Below are positions 16,009 through 23,038 of a stretch of DNA of 23,134 nt, piece by piece; within the stretch, counting starts at the first letter, position 1; each line of letters starts with the position of its first letter. This DNA comes from JAFAXD01 sp035472475 (GTDB taxonomy: Bacteria > Pseudomonadota > Alphaproteobacteria > Rhizobiales > Xanthobacteraceae), in contig DATIPA010000195.1 of assembly GCA_035472475.1 (NCBI GenBank), positions 1 through 23,134 of the forward strand, given 5' to 3'. Under the pieces are notes generated by a model, which worked only from the letters and a program-made list of their open reading frames with translations, made no database searches and had not been told where the DNA came from. The position numbers and the translations under genes were made by a program.

Positions 16009-16416
16009 TGCCCAATTTCGCACGTGCCTGTGGCCGTGTGTCGGTCGGTAGGTATCCGGACAAGAGGCCGGACAGCCGCCTGAGGAAAGAGCAGGTCTCT
16101 CTCCTTAGCATCGCGACCGGCAGCCGGAGGCGAAACCGGCGCACCCCGCGCTCAACGGGGGACGCGGCTTAAAGCAACGACGGAGCGGGCTTCTCTGGTC
16201 TCTGCCAGCCTTCCACCGCTGGCTCGGGTTACCGAAGAGGCTTGTTCATTCATTGCCGGCCGTGCGGACGGGATCATTCCCTTCCAATCCAAGGCAGCAG
16301 GGCGGGTTTCGAACCCTCGTCGCCAGCGCGTCCCCAACGCGCGCCAGCGGCAGGCTCGCAACCCGCATCACAACGGGCGGTGGGGCCGCCCCTTGAGCTG
16401 TGGAAGGGAGAGCGCC
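16009..16416 (+). ncRNA. Long structured 5' leader of ornithine decarboxylase, candidate speF RNA element
   Basis: About 408 nt without a convincing reading frame but packed with hairpins. TCCGG/CCGGA lies at 16055-16072, AGGAAAGAG/CTCTCTCCT at 16083-16105, GCCGG/CCGGC at 16123-16140, CCCCG/CGGGG at 16144-16160 and GCCAGC/GCTGGC at 16204-16223. GGGA/TCCC lies at 16270-16281, GGGTT/AACCC at 16304-16316, GCGCGT/ACGCGC at 16326-16342 and GGGCGG/CCGCCC at 16375-16391. The last ends 12 nt before an AAGGGAG ribosome-binding site. From memory, a conserved 'speF' RNA motif occurs upstream of alphaproteobacterial ornithine decarboxylase genes; the position and length agree, but I cannot align to its model. 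It would plausibly sense polyamine or ornithine levels. The boundaries are approximate. Confidence 0.62.
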
Positions 16417-17547
16417 ATGACAGAGCGCATCCGCCAATTCCTGCGTGAACGCCGCGACGACGGGCCGTGCCTGGTCGTCGATCTCGACGTTGTGCGCGAC
16501 AACTATCAGGCTTTCGCCAAGGCGCTGCCGGACACGCGCGTATTCTACGCCGTGAAAGCCAACCCGGCGCCGGAAGTGCTCAAGCTGCTCGCCGGGCTTG
16601 GCTCCTGCTTCGACACCGCCTCGGTCGCTGAGATCGAGATGGTGCTCGCCGCCGGCGCCACGCCCGATCGCATTTCCTTCGGCAACACCATCAAGAAGGA
16701 GCGCGATATCGCACGCGCGCACGCGCTCGGGATCACCCTCTACGCCGTCGACTGCAAGGCCGAGGTTGAGAAGATCGCCCGCGCCGCTCCCGGCAGCCGG
16801 GTGTTCTGCCGCATCCTGTGCGACAACGTCGGCGCCGAGTGGCCACTGTCGCGCAAATTCGGCTGCGAGCCGGGAACCGCTCCGGACGTGCTCGAGCACG
16901 CGCATCGGCTTGGTCTTATCGCCCACGGGGTGTCGTTCCACGTCGGCTCGCAGCAGCGCAACACCGGCGCCTGGGACAGCGCGCTGGCCGCTGCGTCCGC
17001 GGTCTTCCGCGAGTGCGGCGAGCGCGGTATCGCGCTGACCATGGTTAATCTCGGCGGCGGCTTTCCGACCCGGTACACCAAGAACGTGCCGGCGGTGAAA
17101 GTATACGGCTCGGCGATCTTCCGCGGCCTGCGCAAGCATTTCGGCAACGCGATCCCGGAGACCATTATCGAGCCGGGCCGCGCCATGGTCGGCAATGCGG
17201 GCGTGATCGAGGCCGAGGTTGTGCTCGTCTCCAAGAAGAGCGAGACCGACACGGTACGCTGGGTCTATCTCGACATCGGCAAGTTCGGCGGCCTCGCCGA
17301 GACGATCGACGAGTCGATCCGCTACCCAATCCGCACGCCGCGGGACGGCGGCAAGGTTGCGCCGTGCATCCTGGCCGGCCCGACCTGCGACTCGGTCGAT
17401 GTGCTGTACGAGAAGGAACCCTATCAGCTGCCGGTCAGTCTCGAGATCGGCGATCGGGTCCTGATCGAGGGCACCGGCGCCTACACGGCGACCTACTCGA
17501 CGGTGGCATTCAACGGCTTCCCGCCGTTGAAGACCTACCACATCTAA
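16417..17547 (+). CDS. Ornithine decarboxylase (fold III, possibly lysine/ornithine bifunctional)
   Basis: A 376-residue PLP-dependent enzyme with alanine-racemase fold that decarboxylates ornithine to putrescine in the cytoplasm. The PLP Lys is K47 in FYAVKANPAPEVL; VSFHVGSQ, MVNLGGGFPTRY and IIEPGRAMV bind the cofactor; the cross-subunit Cys is C324 in GPTCDSVDVL. This short eukaryote-like form is typical of alphaproteobacteria, where some members also accept lysine. Substrate preference cannot be read here. The ATG at 16417 has AAGGGAG 6 nt upstream; an in-frame TTG at 16393 overlaps that site and is rejected. A hairpin at 17555-17574 follows. The downstream homospermidine synthase uses its product. 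Confidence 0.93.
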   Translation: MTERIRQFLRERRDDGPCLVVDLDVVRDNYQAFAKALPDTRVFYAVKANPAPEVLKLLAGLGSCFDTASVAEIEMVLAAGATPDRISFGNTIKKERDIARAHALGITLYAVDCKAEVEKIARAAPGSRVFCRILCDNVGAEWPLSRKFGCEPGTAPDVLEHAHRLGLIAHGVSFHVGSQQRNTGAWDSALAAASAVFRECGERGIALTMVNLGGGFPTRYTKNVPAVKVYGSAIFRGLRKHFGNAIPETIIEPGRAMVGNAGVIEAEVVLVSKKSETDTVRWVYLDIGKFGGLAETIDESIRYPIRTPRDGGKVAPCILAGPTCDSVDVLYEKEPYQLPVSLEIGDRVLIEGTGAYTATYSTVAFNGFPPLKTYHI

Positions 17548-17554
17548 CCCCGTC

Positions 17555-17590
17555 GGGAGCCGATACCGGCTCCCCTTCCTGTTCACTCGT
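17555..17590 (+). terminator. Terminator-like hairpin after ornithine decarboxylase
   Basis: GGGAGCCG (17555-17562) pairs perfectly with CGGCTCCC (17567-17574) around an ATAC loop. A pyrimidine-rich tail (CTTCCTGTTC) follows, then TCGTTTT. It may only partly terminate, letting some transcription reach the acetyltransferase and homospermidine synthase. Confidence 0.6.
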
Positions 17591-17661
17591 TTTGCATTGC
17601 GCCGCCATCCTCGCCGCATCGCGCACTGCGTGATGCCCAGGGCGGGCGGGAAGGAGTTGAC

Positions 17662-18234
17662 ATGGTCACGATCCGCAACGAACGGCCCGGCGATGTCATT
17701 GCGCGCGACGCGCTGCTCGACACCGCCTACGGTCCAGCCCGGTTCACCAAGACCTCCCAGCGCCTGCGCGAAGGGCACCGGCCGGCCGAGCAGCTATCCT
17801 TCGTGGCGATCGAAGGCGGCCGCGTCATCGGCACGGTGCGGCTCTGGCACGTCTGGGCCGGCGCTGCACGCGCCGCACTGCTGCTCGGGCCGCTGGCGGT
17901 GCATCCGGATTGCCGCAAGCGCGGCATCGGCTCAAAGCTCATGCGCCATGCGATCGCGACGGCCCGCCGCCTCGGCCACGGCGCCGTGCTGCTGGTCGGC
18001 GACGCGCCCTTTTACGGCCGCTTCGGTTTTTCCGCAGGCAAGACCGGCGCGTTGTGGATGCCGGGGCGTTACGAGGCGGATCGCCTGCTGGCGCTCGAAC
18101 TTGAACCGGGTGCCCTCGATGGCGCCCGGGGATTGATCGGCGCGGCGGGCGAACTCGCGCCCAAGCCCGACCTCAATGCGCTGGTTGCCGCGGTTGATGA
18201 CGGTCATCGTGATGTCATGCCGCGTGCAGCTTGA
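17662..18234 (+). CDS. GNAT family N-acetyltransferase (YhbS-like) in the polyamine cluster
   Basis: A 190-residue acetyl-CoA dependent acetyltransferase. The core motif LGPLAVHPDCRKRGIGSKLM carries the R-x-x-G-x-G acetyl-CoA loop, and DAPFYGRFGFSAGKTG is the Y-x-x-F-G-F segment of the COG3153/YhbS subgroup. The strong AAGGAG lies 5 nt before ATG 17662. It sits between ornithine decarboxylase (114 nt before) and homospermidine synthase (38 nt after), which suggests polyamine or polyamine-derived amine acetylation. The family itself gives no substrate, so that role is inference from position. Confidence 0.87.
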   Translation: MVTIRNERPGDVIARDALLDTAYGPARFTKTSQRLREGHRPAEQLSFVAIEGGRVIGTVRLWHVWAGAARAALLLGPLAVHPDCRKRGIGSKLMRHAIATARRLGHGAVLLVGDAPFYGRFGFSAGKTGALWMPGRYEADRLLALELEPGALDGARGLIGAAGELAPKPDLNALVAAVDDGHRDVMPRAA

Positions 18235-18272
18235 TGGGTCTGGATTCGGTTTAAGGTTGGAGCAGCCGCAAC

Positions 18273-19703
18273 ATGAACGACGCCACCCTGCTCACCCGCT
18301 TTGACGGACCCATCGTGATGATCGGCTTCGGCTCGATCGGCAAGGGAACTTTGCCGCTGATCGAGCGCCACATCGCGTTTGACCGTTCGAAGTTCGTGGT
18401 GATCGCCCCCGACGATAGCGACCGTCATCTGCTCGACGAGCGGCAGCTGCGGTTCATGCATCTCGGTATCACCAAGGACAATTACCGCGAGGTCCTCACG
18501 CCGCTTCTCAAGGCCGGGCCGGGCCGCGGCCTGGTCGTCAACCTCTCGGTCGACACCTCGTCGGTCGACCTGATCGAGTTCGCCAGGGACCTCGACGCCT
18601 TCTACATCGACACTGTCATCGAACCGTGGCCGGGCCTCTACACCGACCCCAAGCGCTCGGTGTCGCAGCGCTCGAACTACGCGCTGCGCGAAGGCCTGCT
18701 CGACCTGCGCCGCCGCCGCGGCGGGGGCGTGACGGCGGTGAGCTGCTGTGGAGCCAATCCGGGCATGGTGTCCTGGATGGTCAAGCAGGCGCTGCTCGAC
18801 GTCGCGCGCGACACCGGGGTCAAGTTCGACGAGCCGAAGACGCGCGAGGATTGGGCGCGGCTCGCCCAGCGTACCGGCATCAAGGGCATCCACATCGCCG
18901 AGCGCGACACCCAGCGTGCGCGCGATCCCAAGCCGCCCGGCAAGTTCGTCAACACCTGGTCGGTCGAGGGCTTTGTTTCGGAAGGCATGCAGCCGGCCGA
19001 ACTCGGCTGGGGCACGCACGAGAAAACCATGCCGGCGAACGGCCGCCAGCACGCCTTCGGCTGCGGCGCGGCCATCTATCTGCTGCAGCCCGGCGCCGGT
19101 ACGCGCGTGCGCTCATGGACGCCGACCCCGAAGGCCCAGCACGGCTTCCTAGTGACGCACAACGAGTCGATCTCGATCGCCGACTATTTCACGCTGCGCG
19201 AGGGGGGCAAGGTCGTCTACCGCCCAACCTGTCACTACGCCTATCATCCGTGCGACGACGCGGTGTTGTCGCTGCACGAGATGGCTGGCGCAGCCTGGAC
19301 CCCGCAAAAGAAGTGGCACATCCTGTCCGAGCACGACATCGTCGACGGCATCGACGAGCTCGGCGTGCTGCTCTACGGCCACGCCAAGAATGCGTATTGG
19401 TACGGCTCGCAGCTGTCGATTGAGGAGACGCGCCGGCTCGCGCCCTATCAGAATGCAACCGGCCTGCAGGTGACGTCGGCGGTGCTCGCCGGCATCATCT
19501 GGATGCTGGAAAATCCCGACCGCGGCATCGTCGAGGCGGACGAGATGGATTTCCGCCGCTGCCTCGCGGTTCAGCGCCCTTACCTCGGACCGGTGATCGG
19601 GCAATACACCGACTGGACCCCGCTCAAGGGCCGCGGTGTGCTGTTCCCCGAGGATCTCGACACCAGCGATCCGTGGCAATTCAAGAACGTGCTGGTGGCG
19701 TAG
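18273..19703 (+). CDS. hss: Homospermidine synthase
   Basis: A 476-residue NAD-dependent enzyme making homospermidine from two putrescines (or from putrescine and spermidine). The Rossmann motif is IVMIGFGSIGKGTLP (14-28). VSCCGANPGMVSWMVKQAL, NTWSVEGFVSEGMQPAELGWG, CHYAYHPCDDAVLSLHE and GHAKNAYWYGSQLS are characteristic of the bacterial enzyme, and the length is nearly identical to the well-studied Blastochloris protein (about 477). ATG 18273 is preceded by GGAG. It takes putrescine from the upstream decarboxylase. The stop is followed by a CAGCCGC/GCGGCTG hairpin. Homospermidine is a major polyamine in many rhizobia-like alphaproteobacteria. Confidence 0.96.
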   Translation: MNDATLLTRFDGPIVMIGFGSIGKGTLPLIERHIAFDRSKFVVIAPDDSDRHLLDERQLRFMHLGITKDNYREVLTPLLKAGPGRGLVVNLSVDTSSVDLIEFARDLDAFYIDTVIEPWPGLYTDPKRSVSQRSNYALREGLLDLRRRRGGGVTAVSCCGANPGMVSWMVKQALLDVARDTGVKFDEPKTREDWARLAQRTGIKGIHIAERDTQRARDPKPPGKFVNTWSVEGFVSEGMQPAELGWGTHEKTMPANGRQHAFGCGAAIYLLQPGAGTRVRSWTPTPKAQHGFLVTHNESISIADYFTLREGGKVVYRPTCHYAYHPCDDAVLSLHEMAGAAWTPQKKWHILSEHDIVDGIDELGVLLYGHAKNAYWYGSQLSIEETRRLAPYQNATGLQVTSAVLAGIIWMLENPDRGIVEADEMDFRRCLAVQRPYLGPVIGQYTDWTPLKGRGVLFPEDLDTSDPWQFKNVLVA

Positions 19704-19727
19704 CGTTAACCACGACGTAAATCCCGG

Positions 19728-19744
19728 CAGCCGCGAAGCGGCTG
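19728..19744 (+). terminator. Short hairpin after homospermidine synthase
   Basis: CAGCCGC and GCGGCTG form a perfect 7-bp stem around GAA, 25 nt after the hss stop. There is no U-tract, so it may be a 3' stability element or part of the adjacent repeat rather than a factor-independent terminator. Confidence 0.4.
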
Positions 19745-19745
19745 T

Positions 19746-19811
19746 CCGGAATCCACAACCACCCACTTGCGCGTATGGATTCCGGGCTCGGCCTTCGGCC
19801 GACCCCGGAAT
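19746..19811. repeat. Nested palindromic intergenic repeat
   Basis: CCGGAATCCA (19746-19755) pairs with TGGATTCCGG (19776-19785). The middle arm ATTCCGGG (19779-19786) also pairs with CCCGGAAT (19804-19811), enclosing a second stem CGGCC/GGCCG. The two folds share the middle arm and are mutually exclusive. The pattern 'GGATTCCGGGCTCG...CCCCGGAATGAC' resembles dispersed elements that I recall from Bradyrhizobium-like genomes. Confidence 0.7.
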
Positions 19812-19963
19812 GACCGGTGTCATACGACCCAGCGCGCCTGCGCCTCAGCACCGACACGAATCCGCCCGCATGCGCCATTGGCGATGCACAATCGGGCGAA
19901 CTTTTCTTAACCATCTCTCCCTAATGTCGCGACCTGTAGCGTGCGTACCACAGGAGTCGTGAC

Positions 19964-20872
19964 GTGTGGCAACAGGTTTTCGCGGCGGTGTTGTTGGCAA
20001 TGGCTGCAGCAGGCAGCTTCTCGCAAGTGAAGGCGCAATCGATCACCGGCTCCCTACCAGCGGAGCAACTTGATGGCCGGGTGTACGTGCTGCGTGGCGA
20101 CCTCGGCATCTTCTTTTCCACCGGAATGGATTACTTGGCCGCCGAGCTCAACAGCCGCGGACTGACGGCCGGCGTCTACAACTGGGAGAACTGGATTGCG
20201 CTCGCCGACGACGCCATCGCCCGCTATCGCGCGGCACCCGATCGCACGCGCATCCTTTTGGTCGGTCATTCGCGCGGCGGCGACGGGCTGATCGCCATGG
20301 CATGGCGTCTGCACTCCGCGCACGTGCCGGTCGCGCTCGCGGTCGCATTCGATCCGACGCGGGTCGTTGGCAAAGTGCCGCCCAATGTCGAGCGCTTCAT
20401 CAACCTCTACCAGTCGACCAATTCGCTCGGCGGCGGCGCCGCCCGCCCGTCACGCGCCTTCCACGGCGAGTACGCCACCGTGAACCTCGCCGACCGCCAC
20501 GAGATGACCCACATCACCATCGACAAGATGCTCGCGTTGCACCGCGCGATCATTCCGAAGTTCCTGGAGGCCGTCAGCTTCGGATCGCCGCCGCGCGAAG
20601 CCGGCGTGCCGATCGAATATCGTGTTCCGCAGGGAGCGCGCGTCGAGGTGTGGGACAGCGGCATCAAGGTCCACGCCAGCGCCGAAGACACGCCCGAGGC
20701 CGTGGCTGAGCGCTACGGGGTTCCGACCTGGGTGGTCGCGCAGCTCAACAAGCTCGTGCTGGAGGAGCCGGTCGGCTCCGACCAAACCCTGGTGGTGCCG
20801 CGCATGATCTTTGCGCCCACGATGGCCAACCTACCGAAGGCGCGCTCGCGGTCTGCGGACAACGCGAACTAA
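19964..20872 (+). CDS. Secreted alpha/beta-hydrolase-like protein with C-terminal LysM-like segment
   Basis: A 302-residue protein from GTG 19964, with AGGAG 7 nt upstream. The signal peptide (MWQQVFAAVLLAMAAAGSFS, cleavage near VKA-QS) implies export. The central part has a nucleophile elbow ILLVGHSRGG (S103), then FDPTR (D130) and EMTHITIDK (H183), which could make a Ser-Asp-His triad as in esterases and lipases. The C-terminus (about 235-281: HASAEDTPEAVAERYGVPTWVVAQLNKL, then TLVVPR) reads like one degenerate LysM, a peptidoglycan-binding module. The two together suggest a cell-wall-anchored esterase or amidase. The substrate is unknown and catalysis is unproven. Confidence 0.7.
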   Translation: MWQQVFAAVLLAMAAAGSFSQVKAQSITGSLPAEQLDGRVYVLRGDLGIFFSTGMDYLAAELNSRGLTAGVYNWENWIALADDAIARYRAAPDRTRILLVGHSRGGDGLIAMAWRLHSAHVPVALAVAFDPTRVVGKVPPNVERFINLYQSTNSLGGGAARPSRAFHGEYATVNLADRHEMTHITIDKMLALHRAIIPKFLEAVSFGSPPREAGVPIEYRVPQGARVEVWDSGIKVHASAEDTPEAVAERYGVPTWVVAQLNKLVLEEPVGSDQTLVVPRMIFAPTMANLPKARSRSADNAN

Positions 20873-20890
20873 GCGCGTTTCTCTGTTTTT
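20861..20890 (+). terminator. Factor-independent terminator overlapping the stop codon
   Basis: AACGCG (20861-20866) pairs with CGCGTT (20874-20879) around a 7-nt loop that contains the TAA stop of the hydrolase gene, followed by the T-rich TTTCTCTGTTTTT. It separates this gene from the convergent propeller gene. Confidence 0.65.
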
Positions 20891-20900
20891 GTGGCTCCGC

Positions 20901-21908
20901 CTAAAGCCGCAAGATGCCGGCCTGCCCGTCCTCGCAGCCGAACGCCAGCATCGCGCCGGTTGCGTTCCAGGCAAGTGCCGAGGCTGCAGCGCCGCCGGGC
21001 TTGTTGACGGGGATCTCGGCGCCGTCGTCGATGCGCACCAGCAGCACGAGACCGTTCTCGTAGCCGACCGCGACCACGTCCTGCACGGGATGGCACGCGA
21101 CCGCCACGACGCGCCGGTCCGTCGGCGCCAGCAGGCGCGGCTCCTTGCCCATCGGCCCGTCCTTGCCGGCGAAGGGCCACAGTACGAGCTGATCCGAGCC
21201 GGAACTCGCGAGCCATTTACCGCCCGCGCTCCAGGACAGCGCTCGCACTTTGGCGGCGTAGCCCGCCATTCGCATGTGCCGGCTGTCGACAATCCGCCAG
21301 CCATGCAGGGTCGGCTCCTGCATTGCGGTCACCAGGAAGCGGCCGTCGGGACTGAACGTCACCCGCAGATGTGAGCCCTTCCAGGCCAGGAACTCCGGGG
21401 TGGCTTTGGGGGCATTGGGGAACCAGAGCGTCGCGCCGTTGTAGTGACTGACGGCGACGCGAAAGCCCTTGGGGGCAAACGCCAGCCCGCCGACGCTCGA
21501 GGGGGCCTCGAACTCGCGCACCTCGCCCTTGCCGGTGCGCACGAAAGCCTGCTTGCCGGCCGACCATGCCACGGCGCCCTCGGGCCCAAGCGCGACATGA
21601 TCGATCCAGCGCTGCTTCGCGTCGGTCGCGATCGCGGCGCTCGCGCCGTCGCGGCTCGTCGCCATGACCTTGCCGTCGTCGCCGCCGGTCACGAGGCGAT
21701 CACCGTCGCCGGCCGAGGCGAGGATTGCGCCGCCGTGCATGGCGATGCGGTGCGCTTCGCCGTCGTACGACACAAGCAGCAGCGCCTCGTCGCCGAGCAC
21801 GAATGCCGCCAGGTCGCCGAGGACGTGCACCGCGACCACTGCGCCGCCGGCGTCAACGTGCCGCGTGCGCTCCGCGATCGATGGGGTTGCGGGACGCGTG
21901 TCGGTCAC
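20901..21908 (-). CDS. WD40-like beta-propeller protein
   Basis: About 335 residues made of roughly seven short blade-like repeats, for example LAFAPKGFRVAVSHYNGATLW, VTFSPDGRFLVTAMQEPTLHGW, LSWSAGGKWLASSGSDQLVLW and LAWNATGAMLAFGCEDGQAGIL. No signal peptide is seen, so it is probably cytoplasmic, serving as a binding scaffold without an obvious catalytic site. I chose GTG 21908, 19 nt after the GTPase stop; the open frame reaches a TTG at 21947 that would overlap the GTPase. It is co-transcribed with a metal-chaperone GTPase, so a role as its client, target or adaptor is plausible but unproven. The periplasmic zinc chaperone AztD is also a propeller, but that one is exported, so I do not equate them. 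Confidence 0.82.
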   Translation of the reverse strand: MTDTRPATPSIAERTRHVDAGGAVVAVHVLGDLAAFVLGDEALLLVSYDGEAHRIAMHGGAILASAGDGDRLVTGGDDGKVMATSRDGASAAIATDAKQRWIDHVALGPEGAVAWSAGKQAFVRTGKGEVREFEAPSSVGGLAFAPKGFRVAVSHYNGATLWFPNAPKATPEFLAWKGSHLRVTFSPDGRFLVTAMQEPTLHGWRIVDSRHMRMAGYAAKVRALSWSAGGKWLASSGSDQLVLWPFAGKDGPMGKEPRLLAPTDRRVVAVACHPVQDVVAVGYENGLVLLVRIDDGAEIPVNKPGGAAASALAWNATGAMLAFGCEDGQAGILRL

Positions 21909-21927
21909 GGTGTCGACCCGTCTGCGA

Positions 21928-22971
21928 TCAAGCCATGCATCCTTCAAAGCCCTGCCGGATCGTCTCCTCCGGCAGGTTGCGGCCGATGAACACCAGCCGG
22001 CTCGCGCGCGCTTCGCCGTTCTTCCACGGCCGCTGGTGGTCGCCGTCGAGCATCATGTGCACGCCTTGCAGCACGAACCGTTCGGGGTCGTCCCTGAACG
22101 CCAGGATGCCCTTGAGGCGCAGGATGTTGGGCCCTTCCTTGGCGACCAGCTCCTGCATCCAGGGAAAGAACTTGTCGGGATTGAGCGGCTTGTCGGATTT
22201 GAGCGAGAGCGATTGCATCTCCTCGTCGTGATAGTGCTTGAGGCCGCCGTGCTCATGGTGATGGTGATGCCCGTCGCCGTGCTCATGGTCGTGATGATGA
22301 TCGTGATCGTCATCGCGCTCCAGGAATTGCGGCTCGATGTCGAGAATGCGATCGAGATCGAATGCGCCGCGGCCGAGCACCTCGGCCAGCGGCACCGCGC
22401 AGCGCTCGGTTCTGTGAACGGTTGCGTAGGGGTTGAGGCCGCGGATGCGGGCTTCGACCTCCCGTAGATCGGCGTCCGCGACCAGATCGGTCTTGTTGAT
22501 CAGGATTACGTCGGCGAACGCGATCTGATTCTTGGCTTCCGGCGCATCGCGCAGCCGATCCTTGAGCCATTTGGCATCTGCGACCGTCACCACCGCATCG
22601 AGCTTGGTTTTGGCACCGATCGCGTCGTCCACAAAAAACGTCTGCGCCACCGGCGCGGGGTCGGCGAGCCCGGTGGTTTCCACGATGATCGCGTCAAACT
22701 TGCCCTTGCGCCGCATCAGTCCGTCGATGATCCGGATCAGGTCGCCGCGCACGGTGCAGCAGATGCAGCCGTTGTTCATTTCGAATACTTCCTCGTCGGC
22801 GCCGACGACGAGCTCGTTATCGATGCCGATCTCGCCGAACTCATTGACGATGACGGCGTACTTCTTGCCATGCGGCTCCGACAGAATGCGGTTGAGCAGC
22901 GTGGTCTTGCCGGCGCCGAGATAGCCGGTGAGCACGGTGACGGGGATCTTGTCGGTGGCGGCTTCGGCCAT
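21928..22971 (-). CDS. COG0523 (CobW/UPF0695-type) metal-chaperone GTPase with His-rich loop
   Basis: A 347-residue G3E-family GTPase thought to deliver zinc or cobalt to client enzymes, using GTP to gate release. The P-loop is GYLGAGKTT (16-24), the family metal motif CICC (C69, C71, C72), Walker B ETTGLADP (98-105) and base recognition NKTD (159-162). Between the two domains lies a stretch (about 222-248) with 14 His in 26 residues, a probable zinc store. The C-terminal CobW domain carries ILRLKGILAF and QGVHMML. ATG 22971 has GGAG 8 nt upstream. Cobalamin genes are absent, so zinc is the more likely metal. The propeller gene follows in the same operon. I see no convincing Zur box upstream. 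Confidence 0.93.
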   Translation of the reverse strand: MAEAATDKIPVTVLTGYLGAGKTTLLNRILSEPHGKKYAVIVNEFGEIGIDNELVVGADEEVFEMNNGCICCTVRGDLIRIIDGLMRRKGKFDAIIVETTGLADPAPVAQTFFVDDAIGAKTKLDAVVTVADAKWLKDRLRDAPEAKNQIAFADVILINKTDLVADADLREVEARIRGLNPYATVHRTERCAVPLAEVLGRGAFDLDRILDIEPQFLERDDDHDHHHDHEHGDGHHHHHEHGGLKHYHDEEMQSLSLKSDKPLNPDKFFPWMQELVAKEGPNILRLKGILAFRDDPERFVLQGVHMMLDGDHQRPWKNGEARASRLVFIGRNLPEETIRQGFEGCMA

Positions 22972-23038
22972 GGGGGGACTCCGGTTGCTGCAACATATAG
23001 ACATCCGCCGCTGCGGCAAAAAGAGCTAAAGTTGTAGC
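22972..23038. promoter_or_regulatory. Short divergent control region
   Basis: These 67 nt separate the GTPase from the divergent transporter gene. They contain a perfect 11-bp palindrome GTTGCTGCAAC (22984-22994) and a second GCTA...TAGC inverted repeat near 23025-23038. Neither matches the Zur-type site at 4318. Confidence 0.4.

Noticed and set aside
16280..16345. tRNA-like piece on the minus strand of the polyamine leader (a GGGTTCGAAACCC T-arm and an anticodon-like loop TTGGGGA on a GCGCG stem)
   Set aside because: There is no matching acceptor stem and no D-arm with the GG pair, and one T-stem pair is mismatched. The stems are better explained as part of the plus-strand leader.
16246..17778. 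A 510-codon minus-strand open frame opposite ornithine decarboxylase
   Set aside because: It spans the leader, the decarboxylase and the start of the acetyltransferase, has low-complexity composition and no motif, and the plus-strand genes have clear catalytic residues and ribosome-binding sites.
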